Source: a bacterium (lineage in GTDB: Bacteria; Electryoneota; Electryoneia; Electryoneales; Electryoneaceae). Taken from it: DNA of 32,457 bases. The notes beneath the pieces are model-generated. The model was not told the DNA's origin and ran no database searches. It was given only the letters and a program-made list of their open reading frames with translations. Shown here one piece after another: positions 1 through 8,106 of this stretch (position 1 is its first letter; every line of letters begins with the position of its first letter). Position numbers and translations under genes: made by a program. The DNA lies in NCBI GenBank assembly GCA_019912845.1, contig JAIOHU010000108.1:1-32457 (forward strand). The letters are read 5' to 3'.

Positions 1-180
1 ACTATTTCCCGCTCACGTCACAAAAAACAGTGGTAAACGAGAGAAATCAGTAGAACAACAAATCCCATGAACACTAGGTTTCACAGGAATTCAAGAGAAA
101 ATACAGGTAGTCCACAGTAAACTAAGATTGTTGTCACAGCAATCAAAGGCTACAGGTTCGAATCCCTTATCGCCCCGCCA
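1..180 (+). ncRNA. ssrA: Probable 3' end of tmRNA (partial; 5' part outside window)
   Basis: Bases 156-180 look like the 3' end of a tRNA-like RNA: a T-loop (GGTTCGAATCC), then TCGCCCC, one base and an encoded CCA at 178-180. No matching 5' acceptor strand (GGGGCGA-like) lies within 100 bases upstream, so an ordinary tRNA does not fit, whereas tmRNA pairs its ends across more than 300 bases. A hairpin with an 8-bp stem (126-133 with 137-144) sits just before the T-arm, where tmRNAs carry their last pseudoknot. The T-stem pairs poorly as read, so another structured RNA or a decayed gene cannot be excluded. The stretch from 181 to the cupin stop at 354 shows nothing else. Confidence 0.35.
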
Positions 181-353
181 ATAATGACAAAAATTTTCAA
201 CAACTTCTTGAAGCCCTATATTTATGGCATATTTTTTATCCAACCAATATTACAACCTGAATGTGCAAACACGTTGCAGTTCTGGGATGAGACAATAAAT
301 TCAATAATCAGTAGATAATCATTGTAAATCAGTCGCTCCAATTGAATTGATCC

Positions 354-728
354 TTAATTCCCCGTCGGTTGAACACCACTACCTTCCATCATAAGGATTA
401 CCGCAGGTTGTTCCACACGTGTACGATGCAACACTCCCTTGGGAATGGTATAGCCCTGCATCGGTTGCAGACGAATTTCTTCCTCTTCGGTTTCCAGGAT
501 AAATTCGCCTTCGAGGACAAAGAAGAACTCATCCTCTTCATCATGTTTATGCCAGTGAAATTCTCCTTTCTTGAATACGCCCAACCTCACCACACAGTCG
601 TTCACTTGAGTCAACGTCTGATTGAACCAGGGATCAGTCACTGCTTTAACCGTCTCGTTTACATCGATCAATTGCAGAAAACCGAATTTGTTGTCAAGAT
701 GAATGGAGTACTCTGTTTTCTTTGCCAT
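354..728 (-). CDS. Small cupin-domain protein
   Basis: Single-domain cupin of 124 residues. Motif 1 is visible as GEFHWHKHDEEDEFFFVLEG, giving the His-x-His...Glu metal ligands. Motif 2 is GYTIPKGVLH with the second His ligand. Such stand-alone cupins bind a metal in a small beta-barrel and act as sugar isomerases, dioxygenases or ligand sensors; the substrate cannot be told from sequence. The start at 728 (MAKKTEY) is chosen over an upstream in-frame ATG at 767 because AGAGGT lies 8 bases before it and because a good promoter -10 box overlaps 767-772. It appears monocistronic, with no functional neighbour on either side. Confidence 0.85.
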   Translation of the reverse strand: MAKKTEYSIHLDNKFGFLQLIDVNETVKAVTDPWFNQTLTQVNDCVVRLGVFKKGEFHWHKHDEEDEFFFVLEGEFILETEEEEIRLQPMQGYTIPKGVLHRTRVEQPAVILMMEGSGVQPTGN

Positions 729-766
729 AAATATACCTCTTTGAATATTGAGTGGAATTACGATCA

Positions 767-795
767 ATTATAATCGCAACTCAGCATGCAGTAAA
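767..795 (-). promoter_or_regulatory. Sigma70-like promoter of the cupin gene
   Basis: On the minus strand TTTACT (790-795) is followed after 17 bases by a perfect TATAAT (767-772), which ends 38 bases upstream of the cupin ATG. Spacing and position are what a housekeeping promoter would show. Whether this organism's sigma factor uses the enterobacterial consensus is unknown, since many FCB bacteria prefer other boxes. Confidence 0.4.
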
Positions 796-1133
796 TCGAA
801 GTTGATTCAATATAGCACTCTAAACCTGAGTAATAAATTCGAATGCCGAATCGGTTTTTGATATACTCGTTTGAGCCTGGAAAATATCATCGAAGTGTAG
901 TATTCGATGAATGAATCACGAGAGAAGTGTGTCACTTCATCACCTTCATCGTACCCTGGAGCACGAAACAGAAATATTTATTTCCGTGTTACAGAGTTTT
1001 ACAAAGTGATTCAAAATATGTTATCTTCATAAAAAATGCATCCAACCTCTCTCGCACTGCTGCAATTTACTTTTAGGATGATCATACAGGTAGATAGTGA
1101 AAAAAAGAAATGTGCATTGTTGTATTGGACACT

Positions 1134-1283
1134 ATGGCTGAAAACTTACTTGCAAGTTTCTGCACCAATGCCAGGTCTCGTAGCCAAGGGGTGGCATATC
1201 GCAGGGACGATCCTGAGATTATTAAAGAGATAACAAAGTGTAAGTCGTCATTTAATGCGAGTTTCGCAAAACAATCTCATTAG
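1134..1283 (+). pseudogene. Possible N-terminal remnant of an AMP-forming acyl-CoA synthetase
   Basis: The frame starting at ATG 1134 gives 49 residues beginning MAENLLASFCTNARSRSQGV and continuing AYRRDDPEIIKEITK, then stops. The pattern (hydrophobic lead, NA-R, -VAYR-, -KEIT-) resembles the first 35-40 residues of long-chain acyl-CoA synthetases, which run into a helix and the KEITW/KEITY strand. Nothing downstream continues the family before the next gene, so at most a 5' fragment survives. The likeness is short and was judged by eye; it could be chance. The rest of the 768-1410 gap holds only the cupin promoter and the ribosome-binding site of the next gene. Confidence 0.25.
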
Positions 1284-1410
1284 AGTCGCTAAAGCAATTT
1301 CGGTCGGAAGATTGAATAAGAATCTGCTATCCGAGATAGTCAACCAGTAGTGAATAGTGAAAATAATGGCGGAACGGCATATCCACTATAGATTTCTTTT
1401 GGAGGAAACA

Positions 1411-4400
1411 ATGAGACGAGTGGTATTGGTTTCATGCATGATTTTGCTGGGAATAATGTCATGTTTTGCAGTTCAAAATTCAATCCCGGCAACGGAGTAT
1501 CAGGCAATAACTGTTTCAGAGATACACGAAGTTGCTGACGGAAAAATCCTTCACCTGCAATTCGCAGAGGTTGACTGGGAAGAGACAGATTCAGGAGACC
1601 TGATCGCTAGCTACCCCATGGCGGGCGTTTTAGAATCTGAGGGGCTGCCAGTAACTCCTGTGCTTGGAAGGATGATACGTCTTCCTGCACGTGGCGGAAT
1701 AGAAGTTGAAGTAATTCAATCTCAGTATGAGACCTATGAAGATGTGCCCTATGATATGAATTCCTCAGGGTCTCCCCTGGCAATGCGTGGTATTGATGAG
1801 GATCAGTTTTATCCACAATCGCTCTGTGATGTAAGCGATCCAGCCATTTTCAAGGATTTTCGAGTTGCCGTGCTCAGTCTGAATCCAGTTCAGGTGATGC
1901 CCGGGACTGGTGAAGTACGAGTCTATACTGAACTCCAGCTTCAAATCAGTTATACAGACGAAAATGCACTCAATGAACTTGATCAGCAACCAACTCAGAT
2001 AAGCGAAACCTTCCTGCCATTCTATAGAGATTTCCTCGATTGGAATGATGACGAACTGGATGACTATGTTCTCTACAGAGGTGGTATTCAAGTTGTTATG
2101 GTTAACGATGCAGCACTCTTGCAGGAGTTGCAACCCTGGCTGGAATGGAAACGTCAGAAAGGTTGGACAGTTGATATTGTTCCTCAGGAGGATGTACCCG
2201 ATTGGAATCCGGTAGAGATCCGTCAGGAACTGCAGAATCGCTATAATCAAGCAGAAATAAAGTTTGATTATGTGATCATCGTTGGAGATGGCGAAGGTGA
2301 TTTTCTAGTGCCTGCTGGGAATGGAGATGAACAGCATTTCGGCGATCACAACTATGGTCTTCTTGAAGGCGGTGATCAACTGCAAGAGGCGATCACTGGT
2401 AGGATCAGTGTAGAAACGACTCAAGAGCTTGGAGTTTATGTAGATAAGGTACTCCAGTACGAACGTGACACAAACACAATCGAAACGGACTGGTATGCGC
2501 AGGGTGCTGTTGCCGCTACAGCAAGCACATCTTCAATTTATGTAGGAAGGTATGTCAGACGTGCGCTATACCAAATCGGTTATACTCAGGTCGATACTGC
2601 CTGGCACAATGATGGAATCGGGGAAGTCGTTGACCGTATGCAAACCAGTCTCAACGCTGGAAAAAGCTATTACACCTGCCGTGGAAATCATGGAATGGGT
2701 TTGCAGACACACCACATTGAAGATCTGACCAATACGAATAAATTAACGTTCGCTGTAGACCTTGCCAGTGGAACAGGTGATTGGCGTGATCTTTATTCAG
2801 TCAGTGAAGCTTATATGCGTGCGAATCGTGCAGGTGAACTTATCGGCGGAATTGGTGCTCTTGGCAGAGCGTCAAGTATGAGCACTCGATTTAACAATGC
2901 TGCAGCGGGTGGTGCGGCGTATAGTGTTATCGTACAACGAAATCCCACCATGGGTCAGGCGCTCATGGGCGGAAAGATGAATGTCTGGAATAACTTTGTC
3001 GTCAATGATCCACAAGATGCGATGGACAATAATCATGGGCTCAACTTGATGGGAGATCCTTCACTTTGGTTGTATACCGATCTTCCCCATGAAATGGAAG
3101 TCGAAGCTCCTGGTACGATAAACTATGGAAATGTTGAATATACTGTAAGCGTAGTTGAAAATGGCAGTCCAGTTGCTGATGCCTGGGTGACTTTCTATTG
3201 GACGACCATACAAAACGGCGGTGAGCCGAGAAATGTAACAGCTAAAACTTCTGCGAATGGTGAAGCAACTCTCTATATACCTTTTGAATCCAGTGAAAAC
3301 CCACCTTTTAGTGGCACACTTACAGTTACCGCACAGAATTTTATTCCATTTCAACAGGATGTGCAGATCACCCGTGCACCACTGGGAGTTACTATTTCGG
3401 ATATTTCATTCCAGGATAATGGTCAGAATGGCACTCAGGGTGATGGGGATGGAATACCTGATGCCGGGGAAACAATCGGTGTATCATTCAATGTGACTGG
3501 CGCAGGATTTCAAATGATTAATGGTTTACAAGTCACTGGTAATAGCGATGATCCATGGGTGGAGAATGTGAATGGAGCAATTATTTTCGGTAATGTAAAT
3601 GTAAACGAGACGGTTGAAGGCAATGGGATCATGCTCCTCCAGATTGCACCAGAAGTGCAAGATGACTGGAGGCTGCCCCTTCATCTTAATTTTTCTTCCC
3701 AACAGGGACTATTCAATTCTGACATCTCAATTGTTGCTAACGCTCCATCATACGTTCAGGCACGAACAAACCCGAATTTTATTGCTGCTGGAAGACTTAG
3801 TCGTGTTCAGGTAGAATTTCTGAATATAGGAAAGCAAGATGCCGGGAATGTTACTGTGACAATTGAATCCCTCGATCCCAAATTGAGTATTCAAACCGAT
3901 AATGCTTTTTACCCGGAATTACCCATAGGTGAACCCGTCCTGGGTACAAATTTTGAGGTTACTCCAATTGCTGGAATTACCTCAGGTTCTTCGATTCCTG
4001 TAGTCGCCTACTTCAGTAGTGAAGAGGGTCATATTGATACTACTCATTTTCAATTTATTGTAGGTCAACGTTTTGAAACTGATCCATCTGGTCCCGATTC
4101 TTATGGATATTTTGCTTTTGAGGATATTGACCAGAATGTGGAATTTGCGCCAACCTTTGATTGGCTGGAAATTAATCCTGATGCTGATGAAAATGACTAC
4201 GATGGTATCAGACTCGACATTGATGATCCAGATGAAGATTTAGATGACGCGCTCACCATTGATCTACCCTTCCCTGTACGTTTTTACGGCGAAGTCTTCA
4301 ACCAGATTGCAGTCAACAGCAATGGTTATATAGCAATGGGTGGAGATCAGGCAGATATGTTAGCAGGACGTAACTGGCATATCCCTTCCCCGCTCGGACC

Positions 4401-6258
4401 GAGTTACATGATCGCACCCTACTGGGATGAACGTTTGGTTGGTCCAGATAGCAGTGGTATCTATGTCTACCATGATGCTGAAAACCATCGTTTTATTGTA
4501 GAATGGTATGCTGTCCCAGACATTCATTTCATAAATCCAAATACATTCCAGATTATCATCTATGACCATGTGGGTGAGCATACAACATGGACAGGCGACA
4601 ATGAATTTCTCTTCCAGTACAACCAAGTGGATCATTCAGCGGGTGCTACTTGGGATGTGCCTTTTGCCACAGTTGGAATTGAAAATGGAAACCAGACCGA
4701 TGGAGTTGAAATCAGCTATTGGCTGTCTGCTGCCCCGGGAGCGTCTGAAATTAATGCCGGGCGTGCGATATTCTGGACAACAAATCTACCCGCAACTCCC
4801 TATTCATTTGATCTGTTAGGCCCAGAGAACAATAGCCAATTTACAACCGGACCTATTCAACTGAGTTGGGAAGAATTAGAGTACGAGAATGATGGTGGTT
4901 CGATTGAATATGAAGTAGAATGGTCTCCAGATCCCAGGTTTATGCCCAGTTACACCGCTACAACACAAGAAACAGAATATCAGTTGGAAGGAATTGTACC
5001 AGGTGAACCTGGGTTTGAAGATGGGATTCATGTCTTTTGGAGAGTAAAAGCGATTGATGGACATGGATTTGAAACCACTTGCAGTCCTGTTGCTGGCTGG
5101 TCATTCAATTTTGATCAAAACGAGACTTTGGAAATTCCATTGCAAGGCAATTATTTCGAGCTGATCTCAATAAATAGAGTTCCGCAAAATCTGGATGCTG
5201 CCGCGGTATTCGCTGATATAGCAAATTTAGTTATCGTATATCAGGAAAATGGTGATGTCTTGATCCCTCCGTTTATCAATACAATCGGTGATCTCAACTT
5301 GGCAAGAGGGTACAAGGTATTCGGAACTACAAATGATCAGCTTACTGTTGAAGGTCAACCTCTCGACCCGCAAACTCTGATTGAACTCGAATCGGGACGG
5401 TGGAATTGGGTCGGCTATCCCTTCACCTTTCCTGTCCCGGTGACTACAGCATTCCAGCCGGCATATCGTTCAGTTATCATTGTGCAACGTGATGATGGTG
5501 CTTTCTGGATTCCTGATGTGCTGAATACTATAGGTGAGATGGAAGAGGGAGTTGGGTATCGTGTGTTCCCAAGCAACTCTACCGCATTTGAATACAATCC
5601 AGGGATGGTCGCAAGTAGCGATCAATCGATACGGATGGACATACCTGAAATTGCAGATGGTCCGCAACCAACCGGATTGCCATACCTGGTAATGGTTAAA
5701 TTGAGTGAAGAGTTATTGGAGAAAGGAGCATCCATCATTGAACTTTATGATCGCTCCACACTGGTTGGTAAAGGAATGGTAATTGATGAACTTGAACAGA
5801 CTCCTGTCATTGCATGGGAAGGCAGCAGCGAACATGAGATCACTGGATTTGAATCAGGCAGCGAAATCAGTATACGAATTCTCGGTGCAGATGGGAGTAA
5901 AATTCCAGTGATGATGAGATCAGATTCACCCGTCCACTTTGGCGATGGAGCGTATGCAACCCTGGCGTTGGAGCTGAATGATTCATCGATACCAACTGCA
6001 TTTGAAGTTGGTAATGCCTGGCCTAATCCCTTTAATCCAACCATTTCTGTGCAGTATGGATTACCAGATAATGGGACAGTCAAAATTGAACTGTTTGATC
6101 TTCTCGGACGATCTGTTTTTGAGGAATCAGTCAATGCGAACGCTGGACAACATCTCTTCCAATGGCATGCGGGTTCAGATGCCGTGAGCGGTGTCTATTT
6201 CCTGCAAATCCAATGGCAACAACAAACGAAAACTCAGAAAATCTTGCTGGTGAAGTAA
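1411..6258 (+). CDS. Gingipain-like C25 family protein with type IX sorting domain; catalytic Cys replaced by Ser
   Basis: A 1615-residue secreted protein. Start at 1411 follows GGAGG by 7 bases and gives a signal peptide (MRRVVLVSCMILLGIMSCFA). Residues ~25-220 form a propeptide-like region; ~223-560 the C25 caspase-like domain; ~563-650 the Ig-like C25 companion domain; then CARDB-like and nidogen-like (PVRFYGEVFNQIAVNSNGYI) beta domains and an FnIII-like domain to ~1230; ~1239-1495 a module shared with the gene at 8494; ~1530-1615 a Por/type IX sorting domain (PNPFNPT...GVYFLQI...KILLVK). The catalytic His is His427 (RGNHG), but the segment matching gingipain DVACVNGDF reads DLASGTGDW, so the nucleophile position is Ser453 (AGT at 2767-2769). 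Known members cleave proteins at the cell surface; this one may be inactive or binding-only. It is transcribed alone and followed by a terminator. Confidence 0.9.
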   Translation: MRRVVLVSCMILLGIMSCFAVQNSIPATEYQAITVSEIHEVADGKILHLQFAEVDWEETDSGDLIASYPMAGVLESEGLPVTPVLGRMIRLPARGGIEVEVIQSQYETYEDVPYDMNSSGSPLAMRGIDEDQFYPQSLCDVSDPAIFKDFRVAVLSLNPVQVMPGTGEVRVYTELQLQISYTDENALNELDQQPTQISETFLPFYRDFLDWNDDELDDYVLYRGGIQVVMVNDAALLQELQPWLEWKRQKGWTVDIVPQEDVPDWNPVEIRQELQNRYNQAEIKFDYVIIVGDGEGDFLVPAGNGDEQHFGDHNYGLLEGGDQLQEAITGRISVETTQELGVYVDKVLQYERDTNTIETDWYAQGAVAATASTSSIYVGRYVRRALYQIGYTQVDTAWHNDGIGEVVDRMQTSLNAGKSYYTCRGNHGMGLQTHHIEDLTNTNKLTFAVDLASGTGDWRDLYSVSEAYMRANRAGELIGGIGALGRASSMSTRFNNAAAGGAAYSVIVQRNPTMGQALMGGKMNVWNNFVVNDPQDAMDNNHGLNLMGDPSLWLYTDLPHEMEVEAPGTINYGNVEYTVSVVENGSPVADAWVTFYWTTIQNGGEPRNVTAKTSANGEATLYIPFESSENPPFSGTLTVTAQNFIPFQQDVQITRAPLGVTISDISFQDNGQNGTQGDGDGIPDAGETIGVSFNVTGAGFQMINGLQVTGNSDDPWVENVNGAIIFGNVNVNETVEGNGIMLLQIAPEVQDDWRLPLHLNFSSQQGLFNSDISIVANAPSYVQARTNPNFIAAGRLSRVQVEFLNIGKQDAGNVTVTIESLDPKLSIQTDNAFYPELPIGEPVLGTNFEVTPIAGITSGSSIPVVAYFSSEEGHIDTTHFQFIVGQRFETDPSGPDSYGYFAFEDIDQNVEFAPTFDWLEINPDADENDYDGIRLDIDDPDEDLDDALTIDLPFPVRFYGEVFNQIAVNSNGYIAMGGDQADMLAGRNWHIPSPLGPSYMIAPYWDERLVGPDSSGIYVYHDAENHRFIVEWYAVPDIHFINPNTFQIIIYDHVGEHTTWTGDNEFLFQYNQVDHSAGATWDVPFATVGIENGNQTDGVEISYWLSAAPGASEINAGRAIFWTTNLPATPYSFDLLGPENNSQFTTGPIQLSWEELEYENDGGSIEYEVEWSPDPRFMPSYTATTQETEYQLEGIVPGEPGFEDGIHVFWRVKAIDGHGFETTCSPVAGWSFNFDQNETLEIPLQGNYFELISINRVPQNLDAAAVFADIANLVIVYQENGDVLIPPFINTIGDLNLARGYKVFGTTNDQLTVEGQPLDPQTLIELESGRWNWVGYPFTFPVPVTTAFQPAYRSVIIVQRDDGAFWIPDVLNTIGEMEEGVGYRVFPSNSTAFEYNPGMVASSDQSIRMDIPEIADGPQPTGLPYLVMVKLSEELLEKGASIIELYDRSTLVGKGMVIDELEQTPVIAWEGSSEHEITGFESGSEISIRILGADGSKIPVMMRSDSPVHFGDGAYATLALELNDSSIPTAFEVGNAWPNPFNPTISVQYGLPDNGTVKIELFDLLGRSVFEESVNANAGQHLFQWHAGSDAVSGVYFLQIQWQQQTKTQKILLVK

Positions 6259-6302
6259 TTCCTTACAGTAGAAGCAATTAGTTCGAAATTGAATCGTATA
6301 AT

Positions 6303-6340
6303 GAAGCCCGGCTGTGATAGTCGGGCTTCTAATTTCTTTT
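6303..6340 (+). terminator. Intrinsic terminator after the C25 gene
   Basis: GAAGCCCG (6303-6310) pairs perfectly with CGGGCTTC (6322-6329), with a short loop, followed by TAATTTCTTTT. It lies 45 bases after the C25 stop and in the convergent gap with pta, so it may also limit read-through from the other side, although the minus strand lacks a strong T-run. Confidence 0.75.
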
Positions 6341-6378
6341 ACAATTTTCGATCGATTAATTAGTGTCTAATGACCTTA

Positions 6379-7365
6379 CTACTTCATTGACTTTGCCATC
6401 ACCGTACAAATCGCTGATACTTTAACAATATCTTCCGCGCTGCAGCCACGACTTAAATCGAAGAATGGCTTGTTCAATCCCTGCACAATCGGACCAATCG
6501 CCTGAGCATTTGCTAGACGTTGGGTCAGTTTATAACCAATATTTCCCGCATCCAAATCAGGGAAAATCAAAACGTTCGCTTTTCCAGCAACTTTGCTGCC
6601 TGGCGCCTTTTTCTCGCCGATTTTTGGAATGATCGCGGCATCGAGCTGAAGTTCGCCATCGATTGCCAGGTCAGGTTGAGCTTTTCTTACCAGTTCAGTA
6701 GCGTTGATGACCTTGTCGACATCCTCATGTTTTGCGCTACCCTTGGTCGAGAAACTCAGCATCCCCACCATTGGAGTCTCGCCGGTTAAGGCTTTGTGTG
6801 TCTGTGCGCTACTTATCGCGATGGACGCAAGCTGATCTGTGTCCGGCTGTGGGACGATCGCACAATCCGCAAAGGTAAAGACACGTTCATCCGGCAATAT
6901 CATCAAGAATATGGAGGAAACCGTGTTAATCCCCTTAGGCATCCCGATGCTCTGAATCGCGGCACGCATGACATCGCCAGTTGTATGTGCTGCGCCAGTG
7001 ACACCACCGTCAGCATCACCCATGCGTACCATCATTGCGCCAAAGAAAAGCACATCTTTCAGAATTTCACGTGCAGTATCAATCGTGACACCTTTGTGCG
7101 CACGAAGTTTCGCAAACTCAGCAGCATACACCTCACGTTGCTCAGAAGTATCCGGATCAATAAGCTCAATCCCTTCAGCAGAAATACCTGCTGTTTCGAC
7201 AGCTTTTTCCACCTCATCTTTTGCGCCTAAAACGACCGGAACCGCAATCTGATCATCAATCAGTTTTCTTGCCGCGACCCATGTACGCGGGTCATTTCCT
7301 TCCGGCAGGACAATTCGCTGTAGGTCCTTTTTTGCTTCTTGAAAAATACGTGTAATCGGATCCAT
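6379..7365 (-). CDS. pta: Phosphate acetyltransferase (short, class I)
   Basis: 328 residues, the length of the single-domain phosphotransacetylases. It interconverts acetyl-CoA + phosphate and acetyl-phosphate + CoA in the cytoplasm, usually with acetate kinase to make ATP or activate acetate. Family signatures are visible: IVLPEG(N)DPR at the N-terminus, GGVTGAAHTTGDVMRAA, AIISSAQT-type helix, and the C-terminal LSRGCSAEDIVKV active-site segment. The start has AGGTGAG directly upstream. It lies 11 bases after coaD on the same strand, so the two are probably cotranscribed, linking CoA synthesis to acetyl-CoA use. No acetate kinase gene is in the window. A phosphate butyryltransferase reading is possible but the motifs fit Pta better. 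Confidence 0.9.
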   Translation of the reverse strand: MDPITRIFQEAKKDLQRIVLPEGNDPRTWVAARKLIDDQIAVPVVLGAKDEVEKAVETAGISAEGIELIDPDTSEQREVYAAEFAKLRAHKGVTIDTAREILKDVLFFGAMMVRMGDADGGVTGAAHTTGDVMRAAIQSIGMPKGINTVSSIFLMILPDERVFTFADCAIVPQPDTDQLASIAISSAQTHKALTGETPMVGMLSFSTKGSAKHEDVDKVINATELVRKAQPDLAIDGELQLDAAIIPKIGEKKAPGSKVAGKANVLIFPDLDAGNIGYKLTQRLANAQAIGPIVQGLNKPFFDLSRGCSAEDIVKVSAICTVMAKSMK

Positions 7366-7376
7366 CTCACCTTCCC

Positions 7377-7928
7377 CTATGACTTGCGGATGCCGAATTT
7401 TTCGAACAACCGCTTTTCCACCATCGCTGGTACAAAACGACTGATATTGCCACCGTGACGAGCGACTCCCTTCACAATGGTACTGTTTAAGTAGGTATAT
7501 TCTTCCTTTGGCATCAAGTAGACCATGTGTAGATTCGGTGCCAGGTGACGGTTCATGAGTGCCATCTGAAATTCAAATTCAAAATCACTGACCGCACGAA
7601 GCCCGCGTATCATAACCGATGCATCATATTTCGCCGCTCCCTCGACTGCCAGACCGTCAAGAACATCAACGGTAACATTTTCCATTCCGCTGATTGCATC
7701 CTCAATCATCTCAATCCGTTCTTCAATTGAAAATAATGGGGATTTTCCGGGATTGTAGGCGATTGCGATTACAACCTTATCGAATAGTTGCGTCGCACGC
7801 TTGAGAATATCGAGATGCCCATGGGTTATTGGATCAAATGTGCCTGGGTAAATCGCAGTACGTTGTTTATGCATCGGATTTCCGGTTCTACTGAAAATTT
7901 GGAATTTTTCCGAATATAACGATAGCAT
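7377..7928 (-). CDS. coaD: Phosphopantetheine adenylyltransferase
   Basis: Catalyses the fourth step of CoA synthesis, joining AMP from ATP to 4'-phosphopantetheine. Nucleotidyltransferase signatures are complete: YPGTFDPITHGH (the T/HxGH motif), FSIEERIEMI, MIRGLRAVSDFEFE and STIVKGVARHGG. Two starts compete. ATG 7928 has an excellent GGAGGT 5 bases upstream but adds 18 residues before the usual N-terminus; ATG 7874 (MHKQRTAIYPG) gives the family's normal ~165 residues but has only a weak GGAA-type site. I give the longer form because of its ribosome-binding site, with the shorter one a real alternative. First gene of the coaD-pta pair. Confidence 0.9.
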   Translation of the reverse strand: MLSLYSEKFQIFSRTGNPMHKQRTAIYPGTFDPITHGHLDILKRATQLFDKVVIAIAYNPGKSPLFSIEERIEMIEDAISGMENVTVDVLDGLAVEGAAKYDASVMIRGLRAVSDFEFEFQMALMNRHLAPNLHMVYLMPKEEYTYLNSTIVKGVARHGGNISRFVPAMVEKRLFEKFGIRKS

Positions 7929-7978
7929 GAAATACCTCCAAAGGCATCGTGATGAGATTCACAAATGAGGAGGAGGGT

Positions 7979-7995
7979 TGCCTTGTAACAAGGCA
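7979..7995. repeat. Perfect short palindrome in repeat zone
   Basis: TGCCTTGTAACAAGGCA is an exact 17-base dyad 50 bases upstream of coaD. It opens the repeat-dense gap 7929-8493. It could form a hairpin but no T-run follows, so I do not call it a terminator. Confidence 0.5.
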
Positions 7996-8034
7996 GCCCA
8001 AATGGAGCGCCACACTCCAATGAGGCATTTTTTT

Positions 8035-8061
8035 GTCATTTCGAGCAAAGCGAAGCAATCC
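8035..8061. repeat. Dispersed GTCATTTCGAG-type repeat, copy 1
   Basis: GTCATTTCGAG, then an AGCGAAGC-type core and CAATCC. A related copy begins at 18020 (GTCATTTCGAG...GTAGCGACGATGCAATC). Elements of this pattern occur in the intergenic DNA of many bacteria. Both copies here sit within 90 bases of a member of the CATCC-CCAGGAAG palindrome family. Confidence 0.5.
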
Positions 8062-8070
8062 ATTCTTGGA

Positions 8071-8106
8071 GTGTCACTCCATGTGTCACTCCATGTGTCA
8101 CTCCAC
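8071..8106. repeat. Three tandem 12-mers (GTGTCACTCCAT)
   Basis: The 12-base unit GTGTCACTCCAT occurs three times head to tail, the last copy ending in C instead of T. The CACTCC of the final unit is also the first six bases of the 183-bp tandem duplication, suggesting slippage at a shared sequence. Too short and spacerless to be a CRISPR. Confidence 0.85.

Noticed and set aside
106..122. Near-identical 17-base match (GGTAGTCCACAGTAAAC-like) between 106-122 and the end of coaX (14929-14945)
   Set aside because: One such single-mismatch match is expected by chance in a window this size; no flanking similarity, so not treated as an attachment-site pair.
369..773. 134-codon plus-strand frame opposite the cupin gene
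   Set aside because: It is antisense to a gene with clear cupin motifs, has unlikely composition, and no start signal.
1036..1233. 65-codon plus-strand frame before the C25 gene
   Set aside because: No ribosome-binding site or family likeness; an overlapping frame from 1134 gives a more protein-like (though still doubtful) product.
8071..8106. Short CRISPR-like array
   Set aside because: The 12-base units abut without spacers, there are only three, and no cas gene is near; it is a simple tandem repeat.
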